A DNA stretch of 13,419 nt, from positions 1 to 13,419 of the forward strand of contig JAAYZQ010000047.1 in assembly GCA_012514775.1 (NCBI GenBank), given 5' to 3'. The notes below the pieces were generated by a model. It searched no databases. It was not told the origin of the DNA and saw only the letters and a program-made list of their open reading frames with translations. Shown here piece after piece: positions 1 through 7,167 of this stretch. Numbering within the stretch: the stretch's first letter is position 1; each line of letters opens with the position of its first letter. Both the position numbers and the translations under genes were made by a program. The DNA comes from Anaerolineaceae bacterium (GTDB taxonomy: Bacteria; Chloroflexota; Anaerolineae; JAAYZQ01).

Positions 1-219
1 CCCGGGCATGGCGCGCAGGGCGTTGAGCATACGGTTCGTGAGGCTCCGCTGCCCCTCCGATTCCAACTCGGCCAGGGCGACCCGGGGCACGCCGGCCTTT
101 TGAGCCGCGCGGTTGATGGTCTCGGCGTCGATGAGGCGCAGACCCAGCTCTCGGGCGACGATCGTGGCGATCTCTTCGCCGTGGCTGCCCAGTTGGCGCG
201 AGAGGGTGATCACGGCCAT
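1..219 (-). CDS. Cytidylate kinase-like family protein (partial, 3' end outside window)
   Basis: The first 73 residues are visible, starting MAVITLSRQLGSHGEEIA. This opening is typical of the cytidylate-kinase-like family, which has the fold of (d)CMP kinases but replaces the classical GxxGxGKS/T P-loop with a SRQ-G-S-G-x-E/R-I form. Here that loop reads SRQLGSHGEEIA (residues 7-18), with no GKS/T. The segment after it (ARELGLRLIDAETINRAA) matches the usual 'L-A-x-x-L-G-x-x-x-x-D' continuation. The ATG follows the stop of the PIN/TRAM gene by 7 bases, and an AGGTGA Shine-Dalgarno overlaps that stop, so the two are very probably co-transcribed and translationally coupled. True CMP kinase activity is not assured by family membership. 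The remainder of the gene lies left of the window. Confidence 0.72.
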   Translation of the reverse strand, partial: MAVITLSRQLGSHGEEIATIVARELGLRLIDAETINRAAQKAGVPRVALAELESEGQRSLTNRMLNALRAMPG

Positions 220-226
220 GGAACTT

Positions 227-1273
227 TCACCTGTCCAGATCCGGTTGGGCAAACACCAGCCGGCCCTCGGTCTTTTGCAGGACCTTTTTCACAAGGATGG
301 GGATGGTCTGCCCGATGTAGGGCCGCCCTTCCTCGATGACGATCATGGTGCCGTCGTCCAGGTAGCCGACCCCCTGCCCCAGCTCCTTGCCTTCCTGGAT
401 GACGCGCACCGAAATGGTCTCGCCGGGCAGCAGGACCGACTTGACGGCGTTGGCCAGTTCGTTGATGTTCAGGACGACGACGCCCTGGAGTTGCGCCACC
501 CGGTTCATGTTATAGTCGTTGGTGAGGATGGGGCAGCGCAGGTTCTTGGCGAGCATGATCAACTTGTCGTCGACTTCCCGGGCCTCCTGGACGTCCATGT
601 CGGTGATACGTACCGGAGAGACGGATTCCTCTTTGAGGCGGTTCAACATATCCAATCCTCGCCGGCCACGGTTCCGCCGCAGGACCTCGGGCGAGTCGGC
701 TATGTGCTGCAACTCGTTAAGCACAAAGCGCGGCACGATCATCGTGCCCGAGATAAAGCCCGTCTGGCTGATGTCGGCAACGCGCCCGTCGATGATGACG
801 CTGGTGTCGAGCAACACGGGCCGGTCTTCGGGCGACACCGAGCGGTCGCCTGCCAGGCGCGTGCCGACCAGGGCAAAGATATCCTTTTGTCGCATGACCA
901 TCACTGCCGTGCCAAGATAACCGAAAAGAGCTGCAGCGATGAACGGCAAGTACTCTCCAAAGGGCGATGGCAGGTTCGACAGAACCGGTGCCAACAAAGC
1001 CGCGATCAACAAGCCGACAATAAGTCCGAGAATGATGGCAAAGAGTTCCTGGGCCGGTAACTGCCGGATCTTGCGGCTCAAGAATTGAATCGGCTTGATG
1101 ACCAAATAAGGCGTGAGCAGTCCCCCCAAGGCGACCCCAGCGAGCATGAGAACGACAACATAACGTAATGATGCATCAGGGCCGGCCCCGCCAGATAGGT
1201 ACTGCCCGAACCGCCAGCCGGCTGCCCCTAGGAGGATCATCCCTATAAAGCGGACAATAAGCTCCATAATCAT
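227..1273 (-). CDS. yacL: PIN/TRAM domain membrane protein, YacL family
   Basis: A 348-residue protein with four hydrophobic helices in the N-terminal third (about 3-20, 38-58, 77-98, 107-127), a PIN nuclease domain (about 152-275) and a C-terminal TRAM RNA-binding domain (about 285-345). The acidic metal-binding residues expected of PIN nucleases are visible: D156 in LLDTS, E187 in LNELQ, D235/D236 in EVDDKLI and D253 in TNDYN. The family is thought to be a membrane-tethered ribonuclease; substrates are unknown. The length is normal for YacL. I chose the ATG at 1273 because AGGGGG lies 9 bases upstream; an ATG two codons later is the alternative. A strong promoter sits directly upstream. The order clpC-radA-yacL is conserved in Gram-positive bacteria, supporting the call. 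Confidence 0.9.
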   Translation of the reverse strand: MIMELIVRFIGMILLGAAGWRFGQYLSGGAGPDASLRYVVVLMLAGVALGGLLTPYLVIKPIQFLSRKIRQLPAQELFAIILGLIVGLLIAALLAPVLSNLPSPFGEYLPFIAAALFGYLGTAVMVMRQKDIFALVGTRLAGDRSVSPEDRPVLLDTSVIIDGRVADISQTGFISGTMIVPRFVLNELQHIADSPEVLRRNRGRRGLDMLNRLKEESVSPVRITDMDVQEAREVDDKLIMLAKNLRCPILTNDYNMNRVAQLQGVVVLNINELANAVKSVLLPGETISVRVIQEGKELGQGVGYLDDGTMIVIEEGRPYIGQTIPILVKKVLQKTEGRLVFAQPDLDR

Positions 1274-1355
1274 GAAGACTGACCCCCTAAGTGGTATCGA
1301 TTGTTGCGGTCGTCGCCAGCGTTATAGGCGCGCCTCCTTTCCTCGCGCTGAAATT

Positions 1356-1377
1356 GTCAGGCCACACAATGCCTGAC
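1356..1377 (-). promoter_or_regulatory. Hairpin at predicted transcript start of the yacL-type gene
   Basis: A perfect 7-bp inverted repeat, GTCAGGC and GCCTGAC, is separated by 8 bases. It begins at about the predicted +1 of the promoter at 1385-1413. It may be a 5' stabilising stem, an operator at +1 to +22, or a weak terminator for radA read-through; no long U-tract follows it. Which of these applies cannot be decided from sequence. Confidence 0.5.
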
Positions 1378-1384
1378 TGAAACA

Positions 1385-1413
1385 ATCTTAGCACAATCCA
1401 GATCAATTGTCAA
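1385..1413 (-). promoter_or_regulatory. Strong sigma-70-type promoter for yacL-type gene, overlapping the radA stop
   Basis: On the minus strand a perfect -35 box TTGACA (1408-1413) is followed after exactly 17 bases by TAAGAT (1385-1390). The -35 box lies in the last codons of radA and the radA TGA (1403-1405) falls inside the spacer. The predicted start is near 1378, giving a leader of about 105 bases to the ATG at 1273. It lets yacL and the downstream kinase-like gene be expressed independently of clpC-radA. Confidence 0.8.
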
Positions 1414-2803
1414 CGTTCTTGCCGCGCTGACGAGGCTGCCCGGCCACAGCCGCGGCCAGGGCCTCGGAAAGAGACCGGGCCGGGATGACGGAAACGTCGT
1501 CGGACAGTCCCGACAGCTTGCGGTGGGTGGCCGGCACGATGCAGCGGCGGAACCCGAGCTTGGCGGCTTCGTTGAGCCTGCGCCCCAGGTGACCCACGGC
1601 CCGGAGCTCGCCCGACAGGCCCACTTCGCCGATGGCCGCCATGTCGGGCGGCAGCGCCAGGTTCTGCAGGCTGGTGGCGATAGCCAGGGCGATGGCCAGG
1701 TCGGCGGCAGGCTCGCCCACCCGCAGCCCGCCCACGACGTTGACAAAGACGTCCTGGTCGAACAGGCGGAGCCCCACGCGCTTGGAAAGCACGGCGATGA
1801 GGAGCAGGAGGCGGTTGACGTCGATGCCGTTGGCCGTGCGGCGCGGCAGCCCGAAGCTCGTCGTGCTCGCCAGGGCCTGGATCTCGACAAGCAGCGGGCG
1901 GGTGCCCTCCATGGTCACGGCGATGGCCGACCCGGAGGCGTCGGGCAGGCGCTCCGCAAGGAACGCCTCGGAGGGGTTGCTCACCTCCACCATGCCCTGC
2001 TCGCTCATCTCAAAGACGCCCACCTCGTGCGTCGAGCCGAAGCGGTTCTTGACGCCGCGGAGCAGGCGATAGGTGTGAAAGCGATCCCCCTCCAGGTATA
2101 GAACGGCGTCGACGATGTGTTCGAGCACCCGTGGCCCGGCGATGGCGCCCGCCTTGGTGACGTGGCCCACGAGGAGCATGGGCACCGCCTGCGACTTGGC
2201 CACGCGCAGCAACGCAGAGGCGCACGCTTTTACCTGGCTGACGCTGCCCGCCGACGACTCCAGTTCTTCCGAAGAGATTGCCTGGATGGAATCGACGATG
2301 ACCACGCGCGGTCCGAGCTGTTCGATGTGCATCAGGATCTGGTCCAGGGAGGTCTCGGACAGGAGATACAGCCCCTGCTGCGCCAGGCCCAGGCGGTCGG
2401 CCCGCATCTTGATCTGCTGCACCGACTCTTCGCCCGAAACATAGAGGATGGGGTGCACTTCTTCCGATAGTTGGGCGCAGGCCTGCAGCAGCAGGGTGGA
2501 CTTGCCGATGCCCGGGTCGCCGCTGACCAGGATCACCGAGCCGGGCACGATGCCTCCCCCCAGGACGCGGGACAGCTCGCCGTTGGCTACGGGCAGCCTC
2601 TGGAACTGGTCGGCCTGGATCTCGGGCAGGGGCATTGGCTGGTTGGCCGCCACCCAGCCGGGGCTGGCAGCCACAGGGCTGCGGGCTTCGGTGATGGTCT
2701 CTACCAGCGTGTTCCATTCGCCACACTCTTTGCACTGCCCGGCCCAGCGCAGCGCTGTGGCGCCGCACGACTGGCAGACGTACTGCACTCGTTTCTTGCT
2801 CAT
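1403..2803 (-). CDS. radA: DNA repair protein RadA (Sms)
   Basis: This 466-residue protein has the full RadA layout. There is an N-terminal C4 zinc finger (C10, C13, C24, C27), a RecA-like ATPase with Walker A GDPGIGKST (95-103) and Walker B ending in D171, the RadA signature KNRFG (252-256), and a Lon-like C-terminal domain (about 285-466, including GEVGLSGELR at 392-401). RadA is a hexameric helicase-like protein that promotes branch migration in homologous recombination and repair. The length is normal. The ATG at 2803 is the only credible start, since no in-frame alternative lies near it upstream, yet its Shine-Dalgarno is poor (GAGAACGAG at most). It follows clpC by 144 bases that contain a strong hairpin, so expression may be read-through from clpC or from an unrecognised promoter. 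Confidence 0.97.
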   Translation of the reverse strand: MSKKRVQYVCQSCGATALRWAGQCKECGEWNTLVETITEARSPVAASPGWVAANQPMPLPEIQADQFQRLPVANGELSRVLGGGIVPGSVILVSGDPGIGKSTLLLQACAQLSEEVHPILYVSGEESVQQIKMRADRLGLAQQGLYLLSETSLDQILMHIEQLGPRVVIVDSIQAISSEELESSAGSVSQVKACASALLRVAKSQAVPMLLVGHVTKAGAIAGPRVLEHIVDAVLYLEGDRFHTYRLLRGVKNRFGSTHEVGVFEMSEQGMVEVSNPSEAFLAERLPDASGSAIAVTMEGTRPLLVEIQALASTTSFGLPRRTANGIDVNRLLLLIAVLSKRVGLRLFDQDVFVNVVGGLRVGEPAADLAIALAIATSLQNLALPPDMAAIGEVGLSGELRAVGHLGRRLNEAAKLGFRRCIVPATHRKLSGLSDDVSVIPARSLSEALAAAVAGQPRQRGKNVDN

Positions 2804-2867
2804 GGCTCGTTCTCGCTTCTGGATATCCTGGCTCGCGACGCCCGGGTAACATCCCCGGAGCAGATCG

Positions 2868-2905
2868 AAAGAGATCGGCTCCTGTCGCCAGAAACCGATC
2901 TCTTT
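2868..2905 (-). terminator. 17-bp stem with GCGA tetraloop between clpC and radA
   Basis: On the minus-strand transcript the arms AAAGAGATCGGTTTCTG and CAGGAGCCGATCTCTTT pair over 17 consecutive positions (15 Watson-Crick, 2 U-G) around a GCGA loop, a GNRA tetraloop. Read from the plus strand, the two wobble pairs become A-C mismatches and the loop becomes UCGC, so the structure is specific to the clpC-radA direction. The A-rich start and UCUCUUU end resemble an intrinsic terminator, but the U-tract is short and inside the stem. It could instead be an attenuator or an RNA-processing site that separates clpC from radA levels. Confidence 0.7.
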
Positions 2906-2947
2906 AATCTCAACAAAGGGCGTCCATGCCGGCTGCGGTCTGGCAGT

Positions 2948-5449
2948 CTAGCTCAGGACGGACTCCAGGACGGTGGACGAGCCACCGCCCTCCACTTCCT
3001 CTTCTTCCGAGTCCTCGTCCAGGGCCTGGAAGCCGATGGTGTCGTCCTCTACCACGATGAGAACCTTGTCGCCGGCCTCGAAGCGGCCGCCCAGCAGTGC
3101 CTCCGACAGGGCGTCTTCCACCTCGTTCTGAATGACGCGCCGCAGCGGGCGAGCGCCCAGGCTCGGGTCGTAGCCCTTGTCGGCCAGGTAGGTGCGCGCT
3201 TCGTCGCTGAGCTTCAGGGTCAGGCCGTGCTCCGCCAGGCGCACCGACACCTTTTCCACCTCCAGGTCGACGATTTCCTGGATGTGCTCGCGGTTGAGCG
3301 CGTGGAAGACCATCACGCCGTCCAGGCGGTTCAGGAACTCGGGCCGGAAGATGCGCTTCAGCTCGCCCAGGACCTTGTCCTTCATGTCCTCGTAGGCTTC
3401 CTGTTCGCTCTGGGCCGTATCCCGGGACCGGCCAAAGCCCAGTGCGGTCGAGCGGCCGATGAGGTCCGCGCCGACGTTGGAGGTCATGAGGATGATGGTA
3501 TTGCGAAAGTCCACCTTGCGCCCCTTGGCGTCGGACAGATGGCCGTCCTCCATGATCTGGAGCAGCATGTTCACCGCCTCGGGGTGGGCCTTTTCCACTT
3601 CGTCAAAGCAGACGACGCTGAAAGGCCGGCGCCGGACGGTCTCGGTCAGTTGTCCGGCGTCCTCGTAGCCGACGTAGCCGGGAGGCGCGCCCACAAGGCG
3701 CGAGACCGTGTGCCGCTCCATGAACTCGGACATGTCGAGCTGCAGGAGGGCGTCTTCGCTGCCGAACATGAAGGCCGCCAGGGCCTTGGCCAGCTCTGTC
3801 TTGCCCACGCCCGTGGGACCCAGGAACAACAGCGAGCTGATGGGCCGGTTGGGGTCCTTCAGGCCGGCACGCGCGCGCCGCACGGCGCGGGAGATGGCCT
3901 GGATGGCCTCGTCCTGGCCGACGATGCGCTCGTGCAGTTGTTCCTCCATGTGCAGCAGCCGCTCCGATTCTTCGGTTTCGAGCTGCATGAGCGGCACGCC
4001 GGTCCACATGGAGACGATCTCGGCCACGTCGTTGGGCGACACCGAGACGGCCGCCGAGCTGGAATCCCAATCCACCCGCAACTGCTCGAGCTGCGACTTG
4101 AGCTCGCGCTCGCGGTCCCGCAGGGCCGTGGCCTCGGCCCATTTCTGGGCGTCGATGGCCTCGTCCTTTTCCCGCTGGACCGACTTGATCTGGGAGAAGG
4201 TGTCCTTCAGGGACGACGACTCGGGCATCTTGTACATCCGCACGCGCGACGCGGCCTCGTCGATGACGTCGATGGCCTTGTCAGGCAGGTAGCGGTCGGT
4301 GATGTAGCGGGCCGAAAGCGTGGCTGCTGCCTGCAGCGCTTCGTCGCTGATGGCCAGGCGGTGGTGCCGCTCGTACAGGTTCTTGACGCCCCGCAGGATG
4401 TCCACCGTCTCTTCCACGGAGGGCTCGTCCACGAACACTGGCTGGAACCGGCGCTCCAGGGCGGCGTCCCCCTCGATGTGCTTCCGGTACTCGTCCATGG
4501 TGGTGGCGCCGATGCACTGCACCTCGCCCCGCGATAGGGCCGGCTTCAGAATGTTGGCCGCGTCCACAGAGCTGCCCGCGGAGCCGGCACCCACCAGCAT
4601 GTGAAGCTCGTCAATAAAGAGAATGCTCTCCGAGCCCTTGATCTCGTCGATGACCTTCTTCAGGCGCTCCTCGAATTGCCCGCGATAGATCGTGCCCGCC
4701 ACGAGGCTGCCGATGTCGAGCTGGAGCACGCGCTTGTCCAGCAGCGGCTCGGGTACGTCGCCGCTCACGATGCGCTGCGCCAGGCCTTCGACAATGGCCG
4801 TCTTGCCCACGCCGGGGTCGCCGATGAGGGCGGGGTTGTTCTTGGTCCGGCGGGCCAGGATCTGGATCACGCGCTCGATCTCGCTGCGCCGGCCAACGAC
4901 CGGGTCCAGCTTGCCCGACTCGGCCAGGGCCGTGAGGTCGGTGCCGAGCTGGTCGACGGTGGGTGTGTTGGACGCCGGGCGGTTGCTCTTGCCGGCGTGG
5001 ACCGGCGTCTCTTTCAGAATGCGATCCACCTGGTCCTGGATGGCCTCGGGGGGCGCACCCAGGCGGCGGAGGACGTCAACGGCTACACCTTCCCCTTCCC
5101 GGACCAGGCCGAGGAGGAGATGTTCGGTGCCGATATAGTGATGCCCCCGGCGACGGGCTTCGTCGACGGCGAGCTCGATAACGCGCTTGGTACGCGGAGT
5201 GAGGGTGGGTTGCGTAAAGGTGGGACGAGTCCCGCGGCCTACTGTTCGCTCGACAGCATTCCGTATCTGTTCTCCGGAGATGTTGAGCTCGCGGAGAACA
5301 CGCATGGCAACGCCGCCTTCTTCGGCGACCAGGCCCAGGAGAATGTGCTCGGTACCGATAAAACGATGATTCAACTTGCGGGCTTCGTCGCCAGCGACTG
5401 TCAACACCCGGCGGGCCCGTTTTGTAAAGCGGTCGAGATTCTCAGCCAC
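2948..5449 (-). CDS. clpC: ATP-dependent Clp protease ATP-binding subunit ClpC
   Basis: An 833-residue class I Hsp100 unfoldase that feeds proteins to the ClpP protease. Visible in order: two Clp_N repeats (about 3-145), AAA+ domain 1 with Walker A GDPGVGKT (210-217) and Walker B FIDE (278-281), and a middle domain with a UVR-type coiled-coil segment (about 420-460) that marks ClpC rather than ClpA or ClpB. AAA+ domain 2 follows, with Walker A GPTGVGKT (544-551), Walker B CFDE (614-617) and pore loop GYVGY (591-595). LGF (670-672) matches the ClpP-docking tripeptide. The C-terminus is an acidic tail. The start is GTG, preceded by AAAGGA at 8 bases. No ctsR or mcsAB genes lie upstream, and no CtsR heptamers or CIRCE element are visible in the leader, so control differs from Bacillus. 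Confidence 0.97.
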   Translation of the reverse strand: MAENLDRFTKRARRVLTVAGDEARKLNHRFIGTEHILLGLVAEEGGVAMRVLRELNISGEQIRNAVERTVGRGTRPTFTQPTLTPRTKRVIELAVDEARRRGHHYIGTEHLLLGLVREGEGVAVDVLRRLGAPPEAIQDQVDRILKETPVHAGKSNRPASNTPTVDQLGTDLTALAESGKLDPVVGRRSEIERVIQILARRTKNNPALIGDPGVGKTAIVEGLAQRIVSGDVPEPLLDKRVLQLDIGSLVAGTIYRGQFEERLKKVIDEIKGSESILFIDELHMLVGAGSAGSSVDAANILKPALSRGEVQCIGATTMDEYRKHIEGDAALERRFQPVFVDEPSVEETVDILRGVKNLYERHHRLAISDEALQAAATLSARYITDRYLPDKAIDVIDEAASRVRMYKMPESSSLKDTFSQIKSVQREKDEAIDAQKWAEATALRDRERELKSQLEQLRVDWDSSSAAVSVSPNDVAEIVSMWTGVPLMQLETEESERLLHMEEQLHERIVGQDEAIQAISRAVRRARAGLKDPNRPISSLLFLGPTGVGKTELAKALAAFMFGSEDALLQLDMSEFMERHTVSRLVGAPPGYVGYEDAGQLTETVRRRPFSVVCFDEVEKAHPEAVNMLLQIMEDGHLSDAKGRKVDFRNTIILMTSNVGADLIGRSTALGFGRSRDTAQSEQEAYEDMKDKVLGELKRIFRPEFLNRLDGVMVFHALNREHIQEIVDLEVEKVSVRLAEHGLTLKLSDEARTYLADKGYDPSLGARPLRRVIQNEVEDALSEALLGGRFEAGDKVLIVVEDDTIGFQALDEDSEEEEVEGGGSSTVLESVLS

Positions 5450-5498
5450 GTTGTTTTCCTTTCACCTGTCTACCAATCTTACTCTTTTCCCCAGATGC

Positions 5499-5504
5499 AT
5501 TATA
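5499..5504 (-). promoter_or_regulatory. Candidate -10 box of the clpC promoter
   Basis: TATAAT on the minus strand lies 50 bases upstream of the clpC GTG. No convincing -35 hexamer is found 15-19 bases further upstream (the sequence there is CCCAAA-like), and there is no TGN extension. It may need an activator or an alternative sigma factor, or be a weak basal promoter. Confidence 0.5.
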
Positions 5505-5549
5505 CACCATCGGCCGGTCATTTTGGGTAAGCAGTGTCACACATACAAA

Positions 5550-5574
5550 CGGCCCCACCGCAAGGGTGGGGCCG
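5550..5574 (-). terminator. Intrinsic terminator downstream of the S1-domain gene
   Basis: A 10-bp perfect stem (CGGCCCCACC / GGTGGGGCCG) with a 5-base loop is followed on the minus strand by TTTGTATGTG. It is placed between the S1-domain gene and clpC and should insulate clpC from upstream transcription. The U-tract is imperfect but the stem is very stable. Confidence 0.75.
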
Positions 5575-5664
5575 CGTGCGCAGCGTAGGTCAAGACTCTG
5601 CCCTCACCCCTTGATACCGTCCGGAAGTTGCCGAACCCCAGGATTGACAGGCACAGTCAAGGAC

Positions 5665-5690
5665 AGGCAGCTCCCACTCAGGCTGCCTGA
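5665..5690 (-). other. Secondary hairpin just after the S1-domain gene stop
   Basis: The 7-bp perfect inverted repeat CAGGCAG / CTGCCTG has a 12-base spacer and lies 17 bases past the stop codon. There is no U-tract. It could be a 3' stabilising stem. The rest of the 5575-5706 gap shows no credible gene. Confidence 0.4.
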
Positions 5691-5706
5691 AGGCTGAGCA
5701 ACCCGC

Positions 5707-7056
5707 CTACAGCTCGTCGTCATCCTGGTAGGACGACTCGTCCTCGCCTGACTCGTCTGACTCGCCTGACTCATCTGACGCGTCTGATTCGCCTGACTCA
5801 TCTGACGCGTCTGACTCGCCTGACTCGCCTGACTCGTCGTACTCGAAGGACGGCTCTTCCTCTTCTTCCTCTTCGCCGAACTCGGACTGCCAATCCAGGT
5901 CCGCGTACTCCGGATCGGCCACGCGCTTGAGGCTCAAACCCATCCGCCGCCGCTTGGCGTCGATGCGGATGATGCGCATGACGTGTTTTTCGCCTTCGCG
6001 CACCACGTCCTGCGGATGGTTGATCCTGCCCATGCTGAGCTCGGAAATGTGGATGAGCCCTTCGATTTCGTCGTTGACGAGGGCAAAGGCACCAAAGTTG
6101 GTCAGCCTGGTAATGGTGCCCTCAACCAACTGCCCGACGTAGTAGCGGTCCTCGACCGTGGCCCAGGGCTCGGGCGCAAGCCGCTTGAGGCTCAGGGCGA
6201 TCCGCTTCTTGGCCTGGTCCACGTTCAGGACATAGACTTCGACCTCTTGCCCGACCTTGACCACGTCGCGCGGCTTGGCTGCGCGGTTCCAGGACAGCTC
6301 CGACAGGTGGACCAACCCATCGGCTCCCCCCAGGTCCACAAAAGCGCCAAAGTCGGTCAGGCTGCTGACCACCCCCGGCCGCACCTCGCCGGGCCGCAGG
6401 GTTTCCAACAGCTCCACCCGCTGCGACTCGCGGCGAAAACGGACCGCGGCGCGCTCGGACAGGATGAGGCGTTTGCGCCGCCGGTTTAGCTCGATGATCT
6501 TGACGTGGATTGGAGAACCAACGAGGCGCGCCCAACGCTCTTCTGGTTGCTGCTCTTCGCCCCCGCGGTGGCCAGACGCGAGCTGCGAAGCCGGCACAAA
6601 GCCGCGCAACCTGCCGAGCCGCACGATCAGCCCGCCCTTGTTAAAGCCGGCGACCGTGGTTTCAAAGCTCTCGCCCTCTTCGTATTGCTTCTGAGCCCGG
6701 CGCCAATCGTTCTCCTCTTCGGCACGCCGGATGGAGAGGATCATGTTCCCCTCGCGGTCTTCGGCGCGCACGATGTATACAGAGACCGTATCGCCTACGT
6801 GCAGGCTCTCCAAACCCTCGCGCCCCAGGCGCTCCAGTTCCTTGCTCGGAACCAGTCCTTCCGACTTGCCGCCGACATCCACCAGGACTTCGGTAGGAGA
6901 GACGCTAACGATCTCGCCTTCTACAATGTCGCCGGCTTTCGGCGCACGGAAGGCAAGCGCGTCCTCCATCAGGGCCGCCATCGGATGCTGCTCGGCCTTT
7001 GGCTCCTCTCCCCCTCCTTCTAGAATCTCCGGGTCGTTGTTGTGTTTCTCCTCCAT
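5707..7056 (-). CDS. S1 RNA-binding domain protein, four S1 repeats (ribosomal protein S1-like)
   Basis: A 449-residue protein with four S1 (OB-fold) domains at about 41-111, 127-202, 222-292 and 307-378. The last two are the most canonical, with DFGAFVDLGGADGLVHLSEL and NFGAFALVNDEIEGLIHISE. This is the architecture of bacterial S1-like proteins that bind mRNA and help initiation, although classical S1 of Proteobacteria has six repeats. The C-terminus (394-449) is almost all acidic or serine and is partly encoded by a 9-bp repeat. I chose the ATG at 7056, with GGGGGAG 11 bases upstream; an in-frame TTG at 7101 would add 15 residues unlike S1 N-termini. A strong promoter lies upstream and a stable terminator downstream, so it is probably monocistronic. 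Calling it rpsA would need phylogenetic support. Confidence 0.88.
   Translation of the reverse strand: MEEKHNNDPEILEGGGEEPKAEQHPMAALMEDALAFRAPKAGDIVEGEIVSVSPTEVLVDVGGKSEGLVPSKELERLGREGLESLHVGDTVSVYIVRAEDREGNMILSIRRAEEENDWRRAQKQYEEGESFETTVAGFNKGGLIVRLGRLRGFVPASQLASGHRGGEEQQPEERWARLVGSPIHVKIIELNRRRKRLILSERAAVRFRRESQRVELLETLRPGEVRPGVVSSLTDFGAFVDLGGADGLVHLSELSWNRAAKPRDVVKVGQEVEVYVLNVDQAKKRIALSLKRLAPEPWATVEDRYYVGQLVEGTITRLTNFGAFALVNDEIEGLIHISELSMGRINHPQDVVREGEKHVMRIIRIDAKRRRMGLSLKRVADPEYADLDWQSEFGEEEEEEEPSFEYDESGESGESDASDESGESDASDESGESDESGEDESSYQDDDEL
5746..5835 (-). repeat. 9-bp tandem repeat (about 10 units) in the S1 gene tail
   Basis: Ten 9-bp units related to GAGTCAGGC (minus strand) lie head to tail, in frame, encoding tripeptides ESG, ESD or ASD. 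Superimposed is a 27-bp period: 5764-5790 and 5791-5817 differ at a single base (5788 against 5815). The near-identity of these two copies points to recent duplication. Because the unit is a multiple of three, copy-number change would alter tail length without shifting the frame. Confidence 0.9.
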
Positions 7057-7134
7057 GAAGATGGAAACTCCCCCTGTCTCGTTTTTTGGGCCCGCACACA
7101 ATCAGAACCGCCGCGATACTGCCTGCGCGACCTC

Positions 7135-7163
7135 ATTATACCCCTTTTTTGTGGAAAAGGCAA
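7135..7163 (-). promoter_or_regulatory. Promoter of the S1-domain gene
   Basis: TTGCCT (7158-7163) and TATAAT (7135-7140) are 17 bases apart on the minus strand. The predicted start near 7128 gives a leader of about 72 bases to the ATG at 7056. The -35 lies immediately past the stop of the histidine-kinase gene. Confidence 0.8.
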
Positions 7164-7167
7164 ACCG

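Noticed and set aside
113..1060. 315-residue plus-strand open frame opposite the PIN/TRAM gene
   Set aside because: Antisense shadow; the opposite frame has complete PIN and TRAM motifs.
2471..4537. 688-residue open frame on the plus strand opposite radA and clpC
   Set aside because: It lies antisense to two unmistakable genes; its protein is low-complexity and rich in H, V, L, G, D and Q, as expected from the complement of GC-rich codons. It has no ribosome site or known motif.
5450..5549. CtsR or CIRCE heat-shock operator in front of clpC
   Set aside because: No GGTCAAA heptamer pair and no CIRCE inverted repeat are present; only a TATAAT with a poor -35 is seen.
5604..5801. 65-residue minus-strand open frame rich in SQ/TS repeats
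   Set aside because: It is the out-of-frame reading of the 9-bp repeat in the S1 gene and runs past its stop; no ribosome site.
5746..5835. Possible CRISPR-like or regulatory repeat array
   Set aside because: Units are 9 bp, contiguous without spacers and in frame within a coding region, so it is a coding minisatellite.
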